A stretch of 64,000 nt of DNA from contig NZ_RAPR01000001.1 in NCBI RefSeq assembly GCF_003610235.1, positions 6,634,001-6,698,000 on the forward strand, in the 5' to 3' direction. This document shows, piece by piece, positions 8,185-15,652 of the stretch. Each line of letters starts with the position of its first letter. Position 1 is the first letter of the stretch. The notes under the pieces are model-generated. The model worked only from the letters and a program-made list of their open reading frames with translations, was not told the origin of the DNA and made no database searches. This stretch comes from Catellatospora citrea (GTDB lineage Bacteria > Actinomycetota > Actinomycetes > Mycobacteriales > Micromonosporaceae). The translations under genes were made by a program, and so were the position numbers.

Positions 8185-9486
8185 TTGTCCCGGATCTTCG
8201 ACGGCGTCTGGTCGTGGCTGGTCGCCGCGGCCGCCGAGACCTCGTGGCGCGAGCTGATGCCGCTGGGCCTGGCCGGCGCGTTCGTGTGGGGGCTGTGGCT
8301 CTACCGGGTGCTGCTGTCCCGGCTGGACCGGCCGATCCTCAACGACTTCCGCACGTCGGTGTCGGTGGTGGTGCCCTCCTATCGCGAGGATCCCGACATC
8401 CTGCTGGAGTGCCTGCGCAGCTGGCTCGCCCAGGGTCCCGACGAGGTCGTCATCGTGCCCGACGTCGGCGACACCGAGGTGCTGCGGAGGCTGGCCGCCG
8501 TCGACGACCGGCGGCTGCGCGTGCTGCCGTTCACCCACCGGGGCAAGCGCTCGGCGCTGGGCGTCGGCATCCGCGCCGCCCGCGGCGAGCTCGTCGTGCT
8601 GGTCGACTCCGACACGCGCTGGCAGCGCGGGCTGCTGGCGGCGGTGCAGATGCCGTTCGCCGACCCGACCGTCGGCGGCGTCGGCACCCAGCAGAACGTG
8701 CACCAGCGCACCACCAGCGTCTGGCGGCGCATCGCGGACTGGCTGGTCAACCTGCGCTACTACGACTACGTCCCGGCGATGGGCCGGGCCGGGGCGGTGG
8801 CCTGCCTCTCCGGCCGCACCGCCGCGTACCGGCGCTCGGTGGTCCTGCCCGTGCTGGACCACCTGGAGAACGAGTTCTTCCTCGGCCGGCGCTGCGTGGC
8901 CGGCGACGACGGCAGGCTGACCTGGCTGGTGCTGGCCTCGGGCTACCGCACCGTGCACCAGTCCTCGGCCCGGGCGATGTCGATGTTCCCCGCGACGTTC
9001 TCGGCGTTCGTCAAGCAGCGCGTGCGCTGGAGCCGCAACTCGTACCGCTGCTACCTGACGGCGCTGTGGAAGGGCTGGCTGTGGCGCACCCCGCTGGTCA
9101 CGAAGATCACCGTGCTGCAGATCCTGCTGACCCCGGTGACCATGGGCATGGCCCTGGGCTACCTGCTGCTGTCGCGGCTGGAACTGAGCCCGCGCGGCGC
9201 GGTGGTGGTGCTGTTCTGGCTGCTGGCCGGCCGCGGCATCCGCGGCTGGTCGCACCTGCGCCGGCATCCGCGCGAACTGCTGATGCTGCCGCTGGTCGCG
9301 GCCGTCGTCATCCTGATCTCTTTGCCGATCAAGCTGTACGCGTTCGCCACCATGAACAAGCAGGGCTGGCTCACCCGCGGCGCCGACCGGATCGGCGGCG
9401 ACGGCCAGGCCGCGAGCACGCTGTCGGCGTCCCCGCCCACGCCCACCGGGCGGCGGGCCGTGGCCGTGTCGTCGGAGGCCGCGTGA
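8185..9486 (+). CDS. Processive family 2 glycosyltransferase (Alg8/hyaluronan synthase-like)
   Basis: A 433-residue membrane GT2. One N-terminal membrane segment is followed by the GT-A domain from about residue 55 (VSVVVPSYREDP), the DxD motif DSDTRW, an acidic motif AGDDGRLTW and the processivity motif QRVRWSRNSYR. Three or four C-terminal membrane segments follow. This order is that of synthases that polymerise and export a polysaccharide through one polypeptide. The TTG start at 8185 is chosen because GGAGGCGG lies 6 nt upstream; upstream codons lack a ribosome site. The stop overlaps the next gene, a parallel beta-helix protein, much as alg8 accompanies algG. The product is unknown. Confidence 0.88.
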   Translation: MSRIFDGVWSWLVAAAAETSWRELMPLGLAGAFVWGLWLYRVLLSRLDRPILNDFRTSVSVVVPSYREDPDILLECLRSWLAQGPDEVVIVPDVGDTEVLRRLAAVDDRRLRVLPFTHRGKRSALGVGIRAARGELVVLVDSDTRWQRGLLAAVQMPFADPTVGGVGTQQNVHQRTTSVWRRIADWLVNLRYYDYVPAMGRAGAVACLSGRTAAYRRSVVLPVLDHLENEFFLGRRCVAGDDGRLTWLVLASGYRTVHQSSARAMSMFPATFSAFVKQRVRWSRNSYRCYLTALWKGWLWRTPLVTKITVLQILLTPVTMGMALGYLLLSRLELSPRGAVVVLFWLLAGRGIRGWSHLRRHPRELLMLPLVAAVVILISLPIKLYAFATMNKQGWLTRGADRIGGDGQAASTLSASPPTPTGRRAVAVSSEAA

Positions 9487-11453
9487 TGCGGCCCGCCCGC
9501 TCCACGGCGACCCTGCCGGTCCGTCACGGCACGGCCGCTGCCACGCTCGGACGCCCGGCCAGGGCCGCGGCCGTGCTCGCGCTCGCCGCGCTGCTGCTCC
9601 CCGCGGGCGGCGCAGCCGGTGCGGCCGCCGCGCCCCCGGCCGCGCCCCGCACCGCGACCCACGCCGCCGCCGCCGACACCGCGGCGGCCGATGGGGAACG
9701 CCAGGCCGCGCTGGTCGCCGCCGAGGACCGGTGGCTCAACCAGGTGCGCGCGGTCACCGCGGTGGCCCCGCTGCGCGACCTGCTCAACCGCGCCCCGGGC
9801 AGCAGCACGCAGAAGTGGAACCAGCCCTACCGGCTGGACACCGCGGGCGGCTACACGCTGGTGCTGACCGCGCGCACGGCCGCGTACACCGTCGACGACC
9901 TGCTGCGCCTGGCGCCGCAGACGTTCGTCCGCCAGCCGCAGGGCGCCTACCTGCTCACCGAGAACATCTACGTCAACTCCGGGGCGCGGCTGAAGCTGGC
10001 CCACCCCGGCGGCCTGGAACTGCGCCTGGCCAGCCGCAGCAGCGGCTTCGTGGCGATCGTGTCGTTCGGCGGCGGCCTGACCCTGGAGGGCACCAAGCAG
10101 GCCCCGGTGCGGGTGACCAGCTGGGATCCGCGTACCGGCAAACCCGACACCGAGGTCGGCGACGGCCGGGCGTACCTGCGGGCCATCGGCGGGCACTTCG
10201 CGATGAGCCATACCCGCGTGTCCCACCTGGGTTTCTGGAGCGGCCGCACCGGCGGGGTGAGCCTGACCGGCACGGACCGGCCCGACACCGGCGCGGTCGA
10301 GGGCCCGAGTGCGGCGACCCCCGGCCGGCTCCTGCCGGGCGAGGTGCGCGTGCTGTCCGGCGGCCGCGTCGCCACTCCGGACAGCCGGTTCACCGTGCCC
10401 AGCCTGTCCTACGTGTCCGGCGCCATCAGCGACAGCGAGCTCATCGGTAACGCATACGGGCTGTTCGTGTCCAGCGCCGACGGCATCAAGATCACTGACA
10501 CGACCGTACGGGACAGCCTGCAGCACGGAGTGGTGCTGCACCGCTTCGCCACCAACGCCGTCATCGAACGGACCGTGTCGAGGAACAACGGCGGCGACGG
10601 CTTCCTGCTCTCCCGCGCCACCCAGCAGGTGCGCATCACCAACACGACCGCCGAGCGCAACCGCGGCAACGGGTTCACCCTCAGCGGCCGGCCGCTCGCC
10701 GACGGGCCTTCGGCGTCCGGGCAGTCGACCGCCAGCTACGGGGCCAACACCGTCTCGCACAGCACCGCCCGCGGCAACGGCCACTACGGCTTCGAGATCC
10801 TCGGCGGCATCGCCGTCAGCATCCAGGAGAACCAGATCGAGGGCGGTGACATGGGCATCGTGGCCCGGCTCGGCGCACGTGACCTGACCGTCACCGCCAA
10901 CCGGCTCAAGGACCAGCGCCGCCAGGCGATCGCGATCCGCGACGGCGTCGCCAAGGCCCGCATCACCGGCAACCTCATCGAGACCACCCAGACCGGGGTG
11001 TACGTGCGCGACTCCGTCGCCGAGGTCCGCGGCAACACCATCCACGACGCGAACAGCCACGGCGTCACCTTCGTCGGCGCGGTCGGCGGCTCGCTGGCCG
11101 CGGGCAACGCGATCACCGGCATCGGCCCCAGCGCGCTGGACACCGGCCGCGCCGAGGGCAAGGTCACGCTGCGCGACAACCAGACCGACGCCTGGCTGGA
11201 CACCAGCACGCTCTGGGCGCGGGTGCGCCACTACGCCAGCCCGATGACGCTGTTGTGGACCGCGATCCTGCTGCTGATCGTCGTGCTGGCGTTCCGCCGC
11301 CGCCGCGACGACCACGGCCATCCATACGCGGCGACGAAACCGCTGTTCCCTCGCGACGGCGGCGAGCCGGCCGGCGGACGGCACGAGCACGGCAGACCGA
11401 GCCCGCGCGAGGTCGCCCGCGGCCGGGCCCGGGTGCCGGTGATGGCCGAATGA
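9486..11453 (+). CDS. Membrane-anchored right-handed parallel beta-helix protein (AlgG/NosD-like)
   Basis: A 655-residue protein with an N-terminal hydrophobic export segment at about residues 30-52. The central region from about residue 300 to 570 consists of beta-helix coils (GLFVSSADGIKITDTTVRDS-type repeats with N-G-N turns). One C-terminal membrane helix (about residues 587-606) is followed by a basic cytoplasmic tail. Such folds bind or modify polysaccharides; the closest functional analogy is mannuronan C5-epimerase, but no catalytic triad was confirmed. It starts one base into the glycosyltransferase stop codon (TGATG) and probably acts on that enzyme's product at the outer membrane face. 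Confidence 0.85.
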   Translation: MRPARSTATLPVRHGTAAATLGRPARAAAVLALAALLLPAGGAAGAAAAPPAAPRTATHAAAADTAAADGERQAALVAAEDRWLNQVRAVTAVAPLRDLLNRAPGSSTQKWNQPYRLDTAGGYTLVLTARTAAYTVDDLLRLAPQTFVRQPQGAYLLTENIYVNSGARLKLAHPGGLELRLASRSSGFVAIVSFGGGLTLEGTKQAPVRVTSWDPRTGKPDTEVGDGRAYLRAIGGHFAMSHTRVSHLGFWSGRTGGVSLTGTDRPDTGAVEGPSAATPGRLLPGEVRVLSGGRVATPDSRFTVPSLSYVSGAISDSELIGNAYGLFVSSADGIKITDTTVRDSLQHGVVLHRFATNAVIERTVSRNNGGDGFLLSRATQQVRITNTTAERNRGNGFTLSGRPLADGPSASGQSTASYGANTVSHSTARGNGHYGFEILGGIAVSIQENQIEGGDMGIVARLGARDLTVTANRLKDQRRQAIAIRDGVAKARITGNLIETTQTGVYVRDSVAEVRGNTIHDANSHGVTFVGAVGGSLAAGNAITGIGPSALDTGRAEGKVTLRDNQTDAWLDTSTLWARVRHYASPMTLLWTAILLLIVVLAFRRRRDDHGHPYAATKPLFPRDGGEPAGGRHEHGRPSPREVARGRARVPVMAE

Positions 11454-12763
11454 GCCGGCCCTCGGCCGATGCGCCCGCGCCAGACGTCTGCCGGCCCGGG
11501 CACCGGCGGGCGGGGCCGTGGTCCCGCCGGCGTCGAGAGGCACCCCGGGCGGCGGCGCGGCTGGGCGGGTCGCCGGCCGACGCCCCAGGGGCGCGGCCGG
11601 CGGGTGTCGCGCAGCGTTCGCGGCGGCGCTGGGTTGCCCGGGCGCTGCCGTTCGCCGCGACGTCGTTGCTGGCAGGGACGCTCGTTCTGCTGCTGATGGC
11701 ACTGACCGCCTGCGCCGGGCCGCAGCCGGATCCGGCCACCGGCCCCGGCGCGACCCCGTCGCCGTACCACGACGCCGGGTCGGCCCCCCGCACCATGACC
11801 ACGACGGGCGGTCCGCGCGCGAACACCGCGGCCGCGCCGAGCAGCGCTGCGGGCCGGTCCGCGGACGCCTGCCCGCCTGCCACGGTGACCGTCGGCGACG
11901 GGTCGGCACTGGCCAGCGCCCTGGCGCGGGCCAAGCCCGGCGACAGCATCAGGCTCAAGGACGGGGTGTACGCGGGCCGCTTCGCGGCCACCGCCCCCGG
12001 CACCGCCGCGAAGCCCGTGCACGTGTGCGGCGGCCCCGGCGCGGTCCTCGACGGCGGGGGCACCGGCCACGGATACGCCCTGCACCTCGAAGGTGCGAAC
12101 CACTGGCGGCTGACCGGTTTCACGGTCCGCAACGCGCAGAAGGGCGTCATGCTCGACCGCACGAGCCACGCCGTGCTCACCGGCCTGACCGTCGAACGCA
12201 TCGGCGACGAGGCGATCCACCTGCGCGCCAACAGCACCGACAACGTCGTGCAGCACAGCACCGTGCGCGACACCGGCCGGCGGCGGGCGAAGTTCGGCGA
12301 GGGCGTCTACGTCGGCACGGCGACGAGCAACTGGTGCGACGTCACCGCCTGCGAGCCCGACCGCAGCGACCGCAACGTGATCCGCGGCAATCGGATCAGC
12401 GCCGTGACCGCCGAACCCGTCGACGTCAAGGAGGGCACCACCGGTGGGACCGTCGAGGGCAACACGTTCGACGGCGCGGCCATGACCGGTTCGTACGCCG
12501 ACTCGTGGGTGGACGTGAAGGGCAACGGCTGGCTGATCCGCGGCAACACCGGCCGGCACTCGCGCGGCGACGGCTTCCAGACCCATCAGGTGGCCGACGG
12601 CTGGGGAGACCGCAACGTGTTCACCGCCAACACCGCCGCCGTCGACGGCCCCGGCTGGGGCTTCCACCTCGCGCCCGTCGCCGGGAACGTCGTGGCCTGC
12701 GACAACACCGTCACCGGCGCGGCGAAAGGCCTGGCCAACACGGCCTGCCGTCGGACATGGTGA
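11450..12763 (+). CDS. Secreted or lipid-anchored parallel beta-helix protein
   Basis: A 437-residue protein with an unusually long basic N-terminus (about 65 residues, many Arg) before a hydrophobic segment ending LTAC, which looks like a lipobox. A Thr/Ala/Pro-rich linker precedes a beta-helix domain from about residue 145, including GDSIRLKDGVYAGRF and AVLDGGGTGHGYAL, typical of pectate-lyase-like or NosD-like proteins. The ATG overlaps the previous stop by 4 nt, so the three genes form one coupled operon. A shorter start near the hydrophobic segment is possible. It is likely a lyase or epimerase, not proven. Confidence 0.82.
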   Translation: MSRPSADAPAPDVCRPGHRRAGPWSRRRREAPRAAARLGGSPADAPGARPAGVAQRSRRRWVARALPFAATSLLAGTLVLLLMALTACAGPQPDPATGPGATPSPYHDAGSAPRTMTTTGGPRANTAAAPSSAAGRSADACPPATVTVGDGSALASALARAKPGDSIRLKDGVYAGRFAATAPGTAAKPVHVCGGPGAVLDGGGTGHGYALHLEGANHWRLTGFTVRNAQKGVMLDRTSHAVLTGLTVERIGDEAIHLRANSTDNVVQHSTVRDTGRRRAKFGEGVYVGTATSNWCDVTACEPDRSDRNVIRGNRISAVTAEPVDVKEGTTGGTVEGNTFDGAAMTGSYADSWVDVKGNGWLIRGNTGRHSRGDGFQTHQVADGWGDRNVFTANTAAVDGPGWGFHLAPVAGNVVACDNTVTGAAKGLANTACRRTW

Positions 12764-12764
12764 A

Positions 12765-12791
12765 GCCCGGGGGAGTGTCCTTCCCCCGGGC
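12765..12791. terminator. Bidirectional terminator hairpin
   Basis: GCCCGGGGGA (12765-12774) pairs perfectly with TCCCCCGGGC (12782-12791) over a 7-nt loop, immediately after the beta-helix operon. It also ends the minus-strand transcript that carries the two tRNA-like RNAs, 24 nt beyond the second unit. Confidence 0.85.
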
Positions 12792-12814
12792 CTCGGAGTG
12801 CCACCGAATTGCAC

Positions 12815-12952
12815 ACACCAGCACGTTTAAGCGAACGGGTCAGCATCAAGACCCCGTGTCTCTACCGTTTGGACTACCGCACCAGGAAGAGGTGCGGGCC
12901 GGGCTCGAACCGGCACCCCGGGGGTTTCGCCCGTACGCGGTCGATCTGGTGT
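12815..12952 (-). ncRNA. Circularly permuted tRNA-like RNA, unit 2
   Basis: Read 5' to 3' on the minus strand: flank; 3' strand of an anticodon-like stem ACCCC (12925-12921); T-arm GCCGG-TTCGAGC-CCGGC (12914-12898); 3' acceptor strand CCGCACC (12897-12891); 7-nt gap TCTTCCT; 5' acceptor strand GGTGCGG (12883-12877); TA; D-arm GTCC...GAC with GG in the loop (12874-12858); 5' anticodon-stem strand GGGGT (12855-12851). The 7-bp acceptor pairs perfectly. No CCA is encoded. The flanks pair again: GCGTACGGG (12938-12930) with CCCGTTCGC (12839-12831), one T-T mismatch, and ACACCAG (12952-12946) with CTGGTGT (12821-12815). At the anticodon position the two sides carry CGAA and an 11-nt segment starting CTTGA. 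The amino acid identity, if any, cannot be assigned. Confidence 0.8.
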
Positions 12953-12964
12953 TCGGCGGCGAAT

Positions 12965-13099
12965 GCTGAGTCTGGAGCGAGAATCTGAGATTGATCGCGG
13001 CTGCCTCTGCCATGTTGGGCTACCCCCGCAGGTGGTGCGGGGGGTGGGACTCGAACCCACACTGTGACCGCGTTGTTCAGCTTCGGCTTCAGCTTCAGC
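12965..13099 (-). ncRNA. Circularly permuted tRNA-like RNA, unit 1
   Basis: Order on the minus strand: flank; CGCGG (13072-13068) as 3' anticodon-stem strand; T-arm GTGGG-TTCGAGT-CCCAC (13060-13044); 3' acceptor strand CCCCCGC (13043-13037); encoded ACCA (13036-13033); 3-nt gap CCT; 5' acceptor strand GCGGGGG (13029-13023); TA; D-arm GCCC...GGC with GG in its loop (13020-13003); CCGCG (13000-12996). Acceptor (7 bp), T-stem (5 bp) and anticodon stem all pair perfectly. The flanks form an imperfect extension: the repetitive leader of AAGCTG/AAGCCG hexamers (13099-13077) pairs with TCAG, TTC, GCT and CTCAGC blocks in 12988-12965. The anticodon region is ACAA on the leader side and ATCAATC on the trailer side. 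It lies 12 nt before unit 2. Confidence 0.8.
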
Positions 13100-13115
13100 T
13101 TGCGCTCCTCGCGCA

Positions 13116-13135
13116 CCCCCGCCCTCCGGCGGGGG
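13116..13135 (-). other. Strong hairpin between the protein gene and the tRNA-like RNAs
   Basis: CCCCCGCC and GGCGGGGG form an 8-bp perfect stem with a 4-nt loop, 10 nt after the stop codon of the 13146-13877 gene. A second small hairpin, GCGC-GAGGA-GCGC, follows at 13114-13102. There is no T-tract, so it may separate or process the mRNA from the RNAs instead of ending transcription. Confidence 0.65.
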
Positions 13136-13145
13136 AGTCCATCGG

Positions 13146-13877
13146 TCAGGCGAACAGGTAACCGAAGACCCGGTCGCCGACGTGCTTGTCGACCGCCTCG
13201 GCGTTGTTGGCCTCCTCGCGGGCGAACTTGACCGCCTGCTGCAGCTTCTCCACCCGCTCCAGCAGCGTCGACACCCGCTTGGCCGGCAGCGCGCCGGAGA
13301 ACTTCACCGTGGTCCAGTAGCCCACCGCGATGTCCTCGTAGTACACCTCGACCTGCGCCGGGTGCTTCTCGGTCGCCTCGGCCTTGACGTGGTTGCGGGG
13401 CACCTTCTTGGTGCGGATGGTGCGCACCGGCTCCGTCGACCAGCAGTCCGCGGAGTCGCTGAACACCCACGACTCGGCGGCGTCGAGCACCGGCAGCTTC
13501 TTGACGAAGGTGTGCAGGTCGGTGAGCTGCTTCTCCAGGAACAGCAGGTAGGTCACCGGGACGTCGGACAGCAGCACCCGGTCGTCGACCGTCACGTCGG
13601 CGCGGGCCACGCAGTTGGTCGCGTCCTTGGTCGCGGTCACGTCGAACAGCCGGGTCAGCGTGGTGCCGATCTGGCGCAGCACGTCCTCGGCGCGGGTCTG
13701 CACCTTCGTGGACTCCGGCGGCAGCTGTTCGCCCTCCTCGTCCTTGGCCTGATACGTCCGCGAGATGCCCGACAGCAGCGCCGGCTTCTGCACGGCGTGG
13801 TGGGCCTCGGTCAGGTCCTGGAACGAGCGGGACTTGATGCCCTTCTCGACCGCGATGATCTGGTTCAGCTTCGCCAT
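13146..13877 (-). CDS. Conserved protein of unknown function linked to tRNA-like RNAs (DUF7873-like)
   Basis: A 243-residue soluble protein without signal peptide, membrane segment or recognised catalytic motif. Conserved-looking blocks are MAKLNQIIAVEKGIKSR, QKPALLSGISRTYQ, DEEGEQLPPEST, RTIRTKKVPRNHVKAEATEK, YYEDIAVGYWTTVKFSGALP and the C-terminal VGDRVFGYLFA. From memory this matches a widespread bacterial family labelled DUF7873, which could not be verified here. The basic block KKVPRNHVK would suit RNA binding (inference). GGAGGA lies 6 nt before the ATG. The two permuted tRNA-like RNAs follow on the same strand, starting 46 nt after the stop codon. Confidence 0.85.
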   Translation of the reverse strand: MAKLNQIIAVEKGIKSRSFQDLTEAHHAVQKPALLSGISRTYQAKDEEGEQLPPESTKVQTRAEDVLRQIGTTLTRLFDVTATKDATNCVARADVTVDDRVLLSDVPVTYLLFLEKQLTDLHTFVKKLPVLDAAESWVFSDSADCWSTEPVRTIRTKKVPRNHVKAEATEKHPAQVEVYYEDIAVGYWTTVKFSGALPAKRVSTLLERVEKLQQAVKFAREEANNAEAVDKHVGDRVFGYLFA

Positions 13878-13892
13878 GAAGTGTTCCTCCCG

Positions 13893-13918
13893 ACGGGTGA
13901 CGCTAGGGGATCACCCGT
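13893..13918. promoter_or_regulatory. Inverted repeat upstream of the DUF7873-like gene
   Basis: ACGGGTGA (13893-13900) and TCACCCGT (13911-13918) are perfect complements around a 10-nt centre, 16 bp upstream of the ATG at 13877. It could be an operator or a 5' leader hairpin. The divergent phosphate-permease gene begins 50 bp further on. Confidence 0.45.
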
Positions 13919-13968
13919 GCGGGCGGCAAACCGGATTCACCCCTCCCCGACTCAGTTGATCAAGTACG

Positions 13969-14970
13969 GTGAACTCCTGGCGGAGTCGGGGGTGGTCGGC
14001 CGTGGTGATCGGCTTTGCGATGCTGGCCACCGGGTTCGTCTTCGTCTGCGGCGCCAACGACGGCGCGGCCCTGCTCGCCCTGGCCCTGCGCCAACGCGAA
14101 CTGCCGCTCTACGGCGTACTGGCCGTGCTGCTCGCCGCCATCATCGCCGGTCCGGCACTGTTCGGCCTCGCCGTCGCGCACACGTTCACCGATCGCCTCG
14201 TCAACGCGGGCGGTGTACGCGGACCGCTGGTCGTGCTCGCCGGCGTCGGCGTGGCGCTGGCCCTCGTGCTCACCCTGGCCTGGCGCGGCGTGCCGACCAG
14301 TGTCACCCTCGCGGTCCTCGGCGGACTCGCCGGCGTCGGCGCCGGGCTCGGCGTGCCGCCCGCGTGGTCCACGCTGGCCGTCGTGCTCGCCGTCGCCGCG
14401 CTCGCGCCGCTGCTCGGCGGCGGCCTCGGCTACCTGCTCGGGCTGGCCGCCCGCCGGCTGCCGACCACCGCCCGGCTGCCCCGCGCGATGCGGTACGCGC
14501 ACGTCACCGCGTTCGCCGGGCAGAGCCTGGCGTATGCCGCCAACGACGGGCAGAAGATGTTCGCCGTGGTCGGCGTCGCCCTCGGCGTCGCCCACCGGGC
14601 TCCCGGTATGCAGGCCCCGCCGCTGCTGCTGCTCTGCGCGACGGCGGCGGTGTTCGCGTCCGGGGCGGTGCTGAGCCTGCGGCGCATGGCTCAGGGCGTG
14701 ACCGGCGGGCTCACCCCGCAGCGACCGTGGACGCTGGTCACCGCAGGCCTGGCCTCGGCCACCGCCGTGTTCGGCAGCGCGGGCATGGGCGTGCCGGTGA
14801 GCATGACCCAGTCCGCCACCGCGGGCCTGGTCGGCGCGGGAGCCAGCACCGGCGTTCGCCGCATCCGCTGGCAGTTCGCCACCCCGGTGCTGACCGCCTG
14901 GCTGGTCACCGTGCCCGCGAGCCTCACTCTCGGGTACGCCGCGGGCCTGGCCCTGCGGAGCACGCTGTGA
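13969..14970 (+). CDS. Inorganic phosphate transporter, PiT (PHO4) family
   Basis: A 333-residue polytopic membrane protein with about nine to ten hydrophobic segments. The duplicated PiT signature is present as GANDGAALLALALR near residue 28 and YAANDGQKMFAVVG near residue 185, with GMGVPVSMTQS near residue 272, so a cation-coupled low-affinity phosphate permease is very likely. The GTG at 13969 lacks a clear ribosome site; an in-frame GTG at 14002 is an alternative. The next gene encodes its usual DUF47 partner. Confidence 0.87.
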   Translation: MNSWRSRGWSAVVIGFAMLATGFVFVCGANDGAALLALALRQRELPLYGVLAVLLAAIIAGPALFGLAVAHTFTDRLVNAGGVRGPLVVLAGVGVALALVLTLAWRGVPTSVTLAVLGGLAGVGAGLGVPPAWSTLAVVLAVAALAPLLGGGLGYLLGLAARRLPTTARLPRAMRYAHVTAFAGQSLAYAANDGQKMFAVVGVALGVAHRAPGMQAPPLLLLCATAAVFASGAVLSLRRMAQGVTGGLTPQRPWTLVTAGLASATAVFGSAGMGVPVSMTQSATAGLVGAGASTGVRRIRWQFATPVLTAWLVTVPASLTLGYAAGLALRSTL

Positions 14971-14995
14971 CCGCCCGGCCTTCACCGACGCCGGG

Positions 14996-15643
14996 GTGGC
15001 GACCGTGATCAGACTGCGGCGGGTGCTGGACGACCTCGCGGGGCGTGCCCCCAAGCGGGTGCTGGCGATCGTGCTGGCGCAGATCGACGCCGCCCTCGAA
15101 GGGGTGGCGCTGGCAGTGACGGTCACCATCGGGGAGATCGAGCCGCCACTGGCCCGGCTGCGCATCGCCGAGATCGAGCACGACGGCGACGCCCACCGGG
15201 GACGGCTGGTCGCCGAGCTGGCCGCGACGCTGACCACCCCGATCGACCGCGAGGACCTGTTCCGGCTGTCCCGCTCCGTCGACGACGTGCTCGACCACCT
15301 GCGCGACTACGTACGCGAGACGGACCTCTACGGGGTGCGCCTGGACCACAACGCGGTGGCGATGCTGGAGCAGGTCGCCGTCGGCCTGCGCGACCTGCGC
15401 CGGGCGCTGGACCGGCTGGTCGACCGCCCGGCCGAGGCCGCCGAGGCGGCGCTGGCCGCGCACAAGCGCTCCGGCCGGGTCCGCCACCTCTACGCCCAGG
15501 GCCTGGCCGACCTGCTCAGCGGCGAGGTCACCGGCCCGGTGCTCAAGCAGCGCGAGCTGCTGCGCCGCCTCGACGTGGTGGGGCTGCGGCTGGCCGAGTG
15601 CGCCGACGCGCTCGCCGACGCGATGCTCAAACGCAGCCTGTGA
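14996..15643 (+). CDS. DUF47 (PhoU-like, UPF0111) protein
   Basis: A 215-residue all-helical protein. The family signature DREDLFRLSRSVDDVLDHL lies at about residues 83-101. DUF47 proteins are PhoU-like metal-binding bundles that accompany PiT transporters and are thought to modulate phosphate uptake. It begins 25 bp after the permease stop. The start may be the GTG at 14996 or the GTG at 15005 (VIRLRRVLDD); neither has a strong ribosome site. Confidence 0.87.
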   Translation: MATVIRLRRVLDDLAGRAPKRVLAIVLAQIDAALEGVALAVTVTIGEIEPPLARLRIAEIEHDGDAHRGRLVAELAATLTTPIDREDLFRLSRSVDDVLDHLRDYVRETDLYGVRLDHNAVAMLEQVAVGLRDLRRALDRLVDRPAEAAEAALAAHKRSGRVRHLYAQGLADLLSGEVTGPVLKQRELLRRLDVVGLRLAECADALADAMLKRSL

Positions 15644-15652
15644 CCGCCGGGG

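Noticed and set aside
12815..13099. A permuted tmRNA
   Set aside because: Both units have tRNA-like D-arms with GG loops, there is no tag-coding frame between the halves, and the acceptor lacks the G3-U70 pair of alanine-charged tmRNA.
12815..13099. Two ordinary tRNA genes cut by an insertion
   Set aside because: The 5' half of unit 1 does not pair with the 3' half of unit 2 (GCGGGGG versus CCGCACC); halves match only within each unit in permuted order.
13033..13122. A linear 90-nt tRNA-like reading of unit 1 using GCGGGGG at 13122-13116 as the 5' acceptor strand
   Set aside because: That heptamer is part of the 8-bp hairpin 13116-13135, no D-arm with GG and no anticodon arm follow it, and the permuted reading explains the sequence with complete stems.
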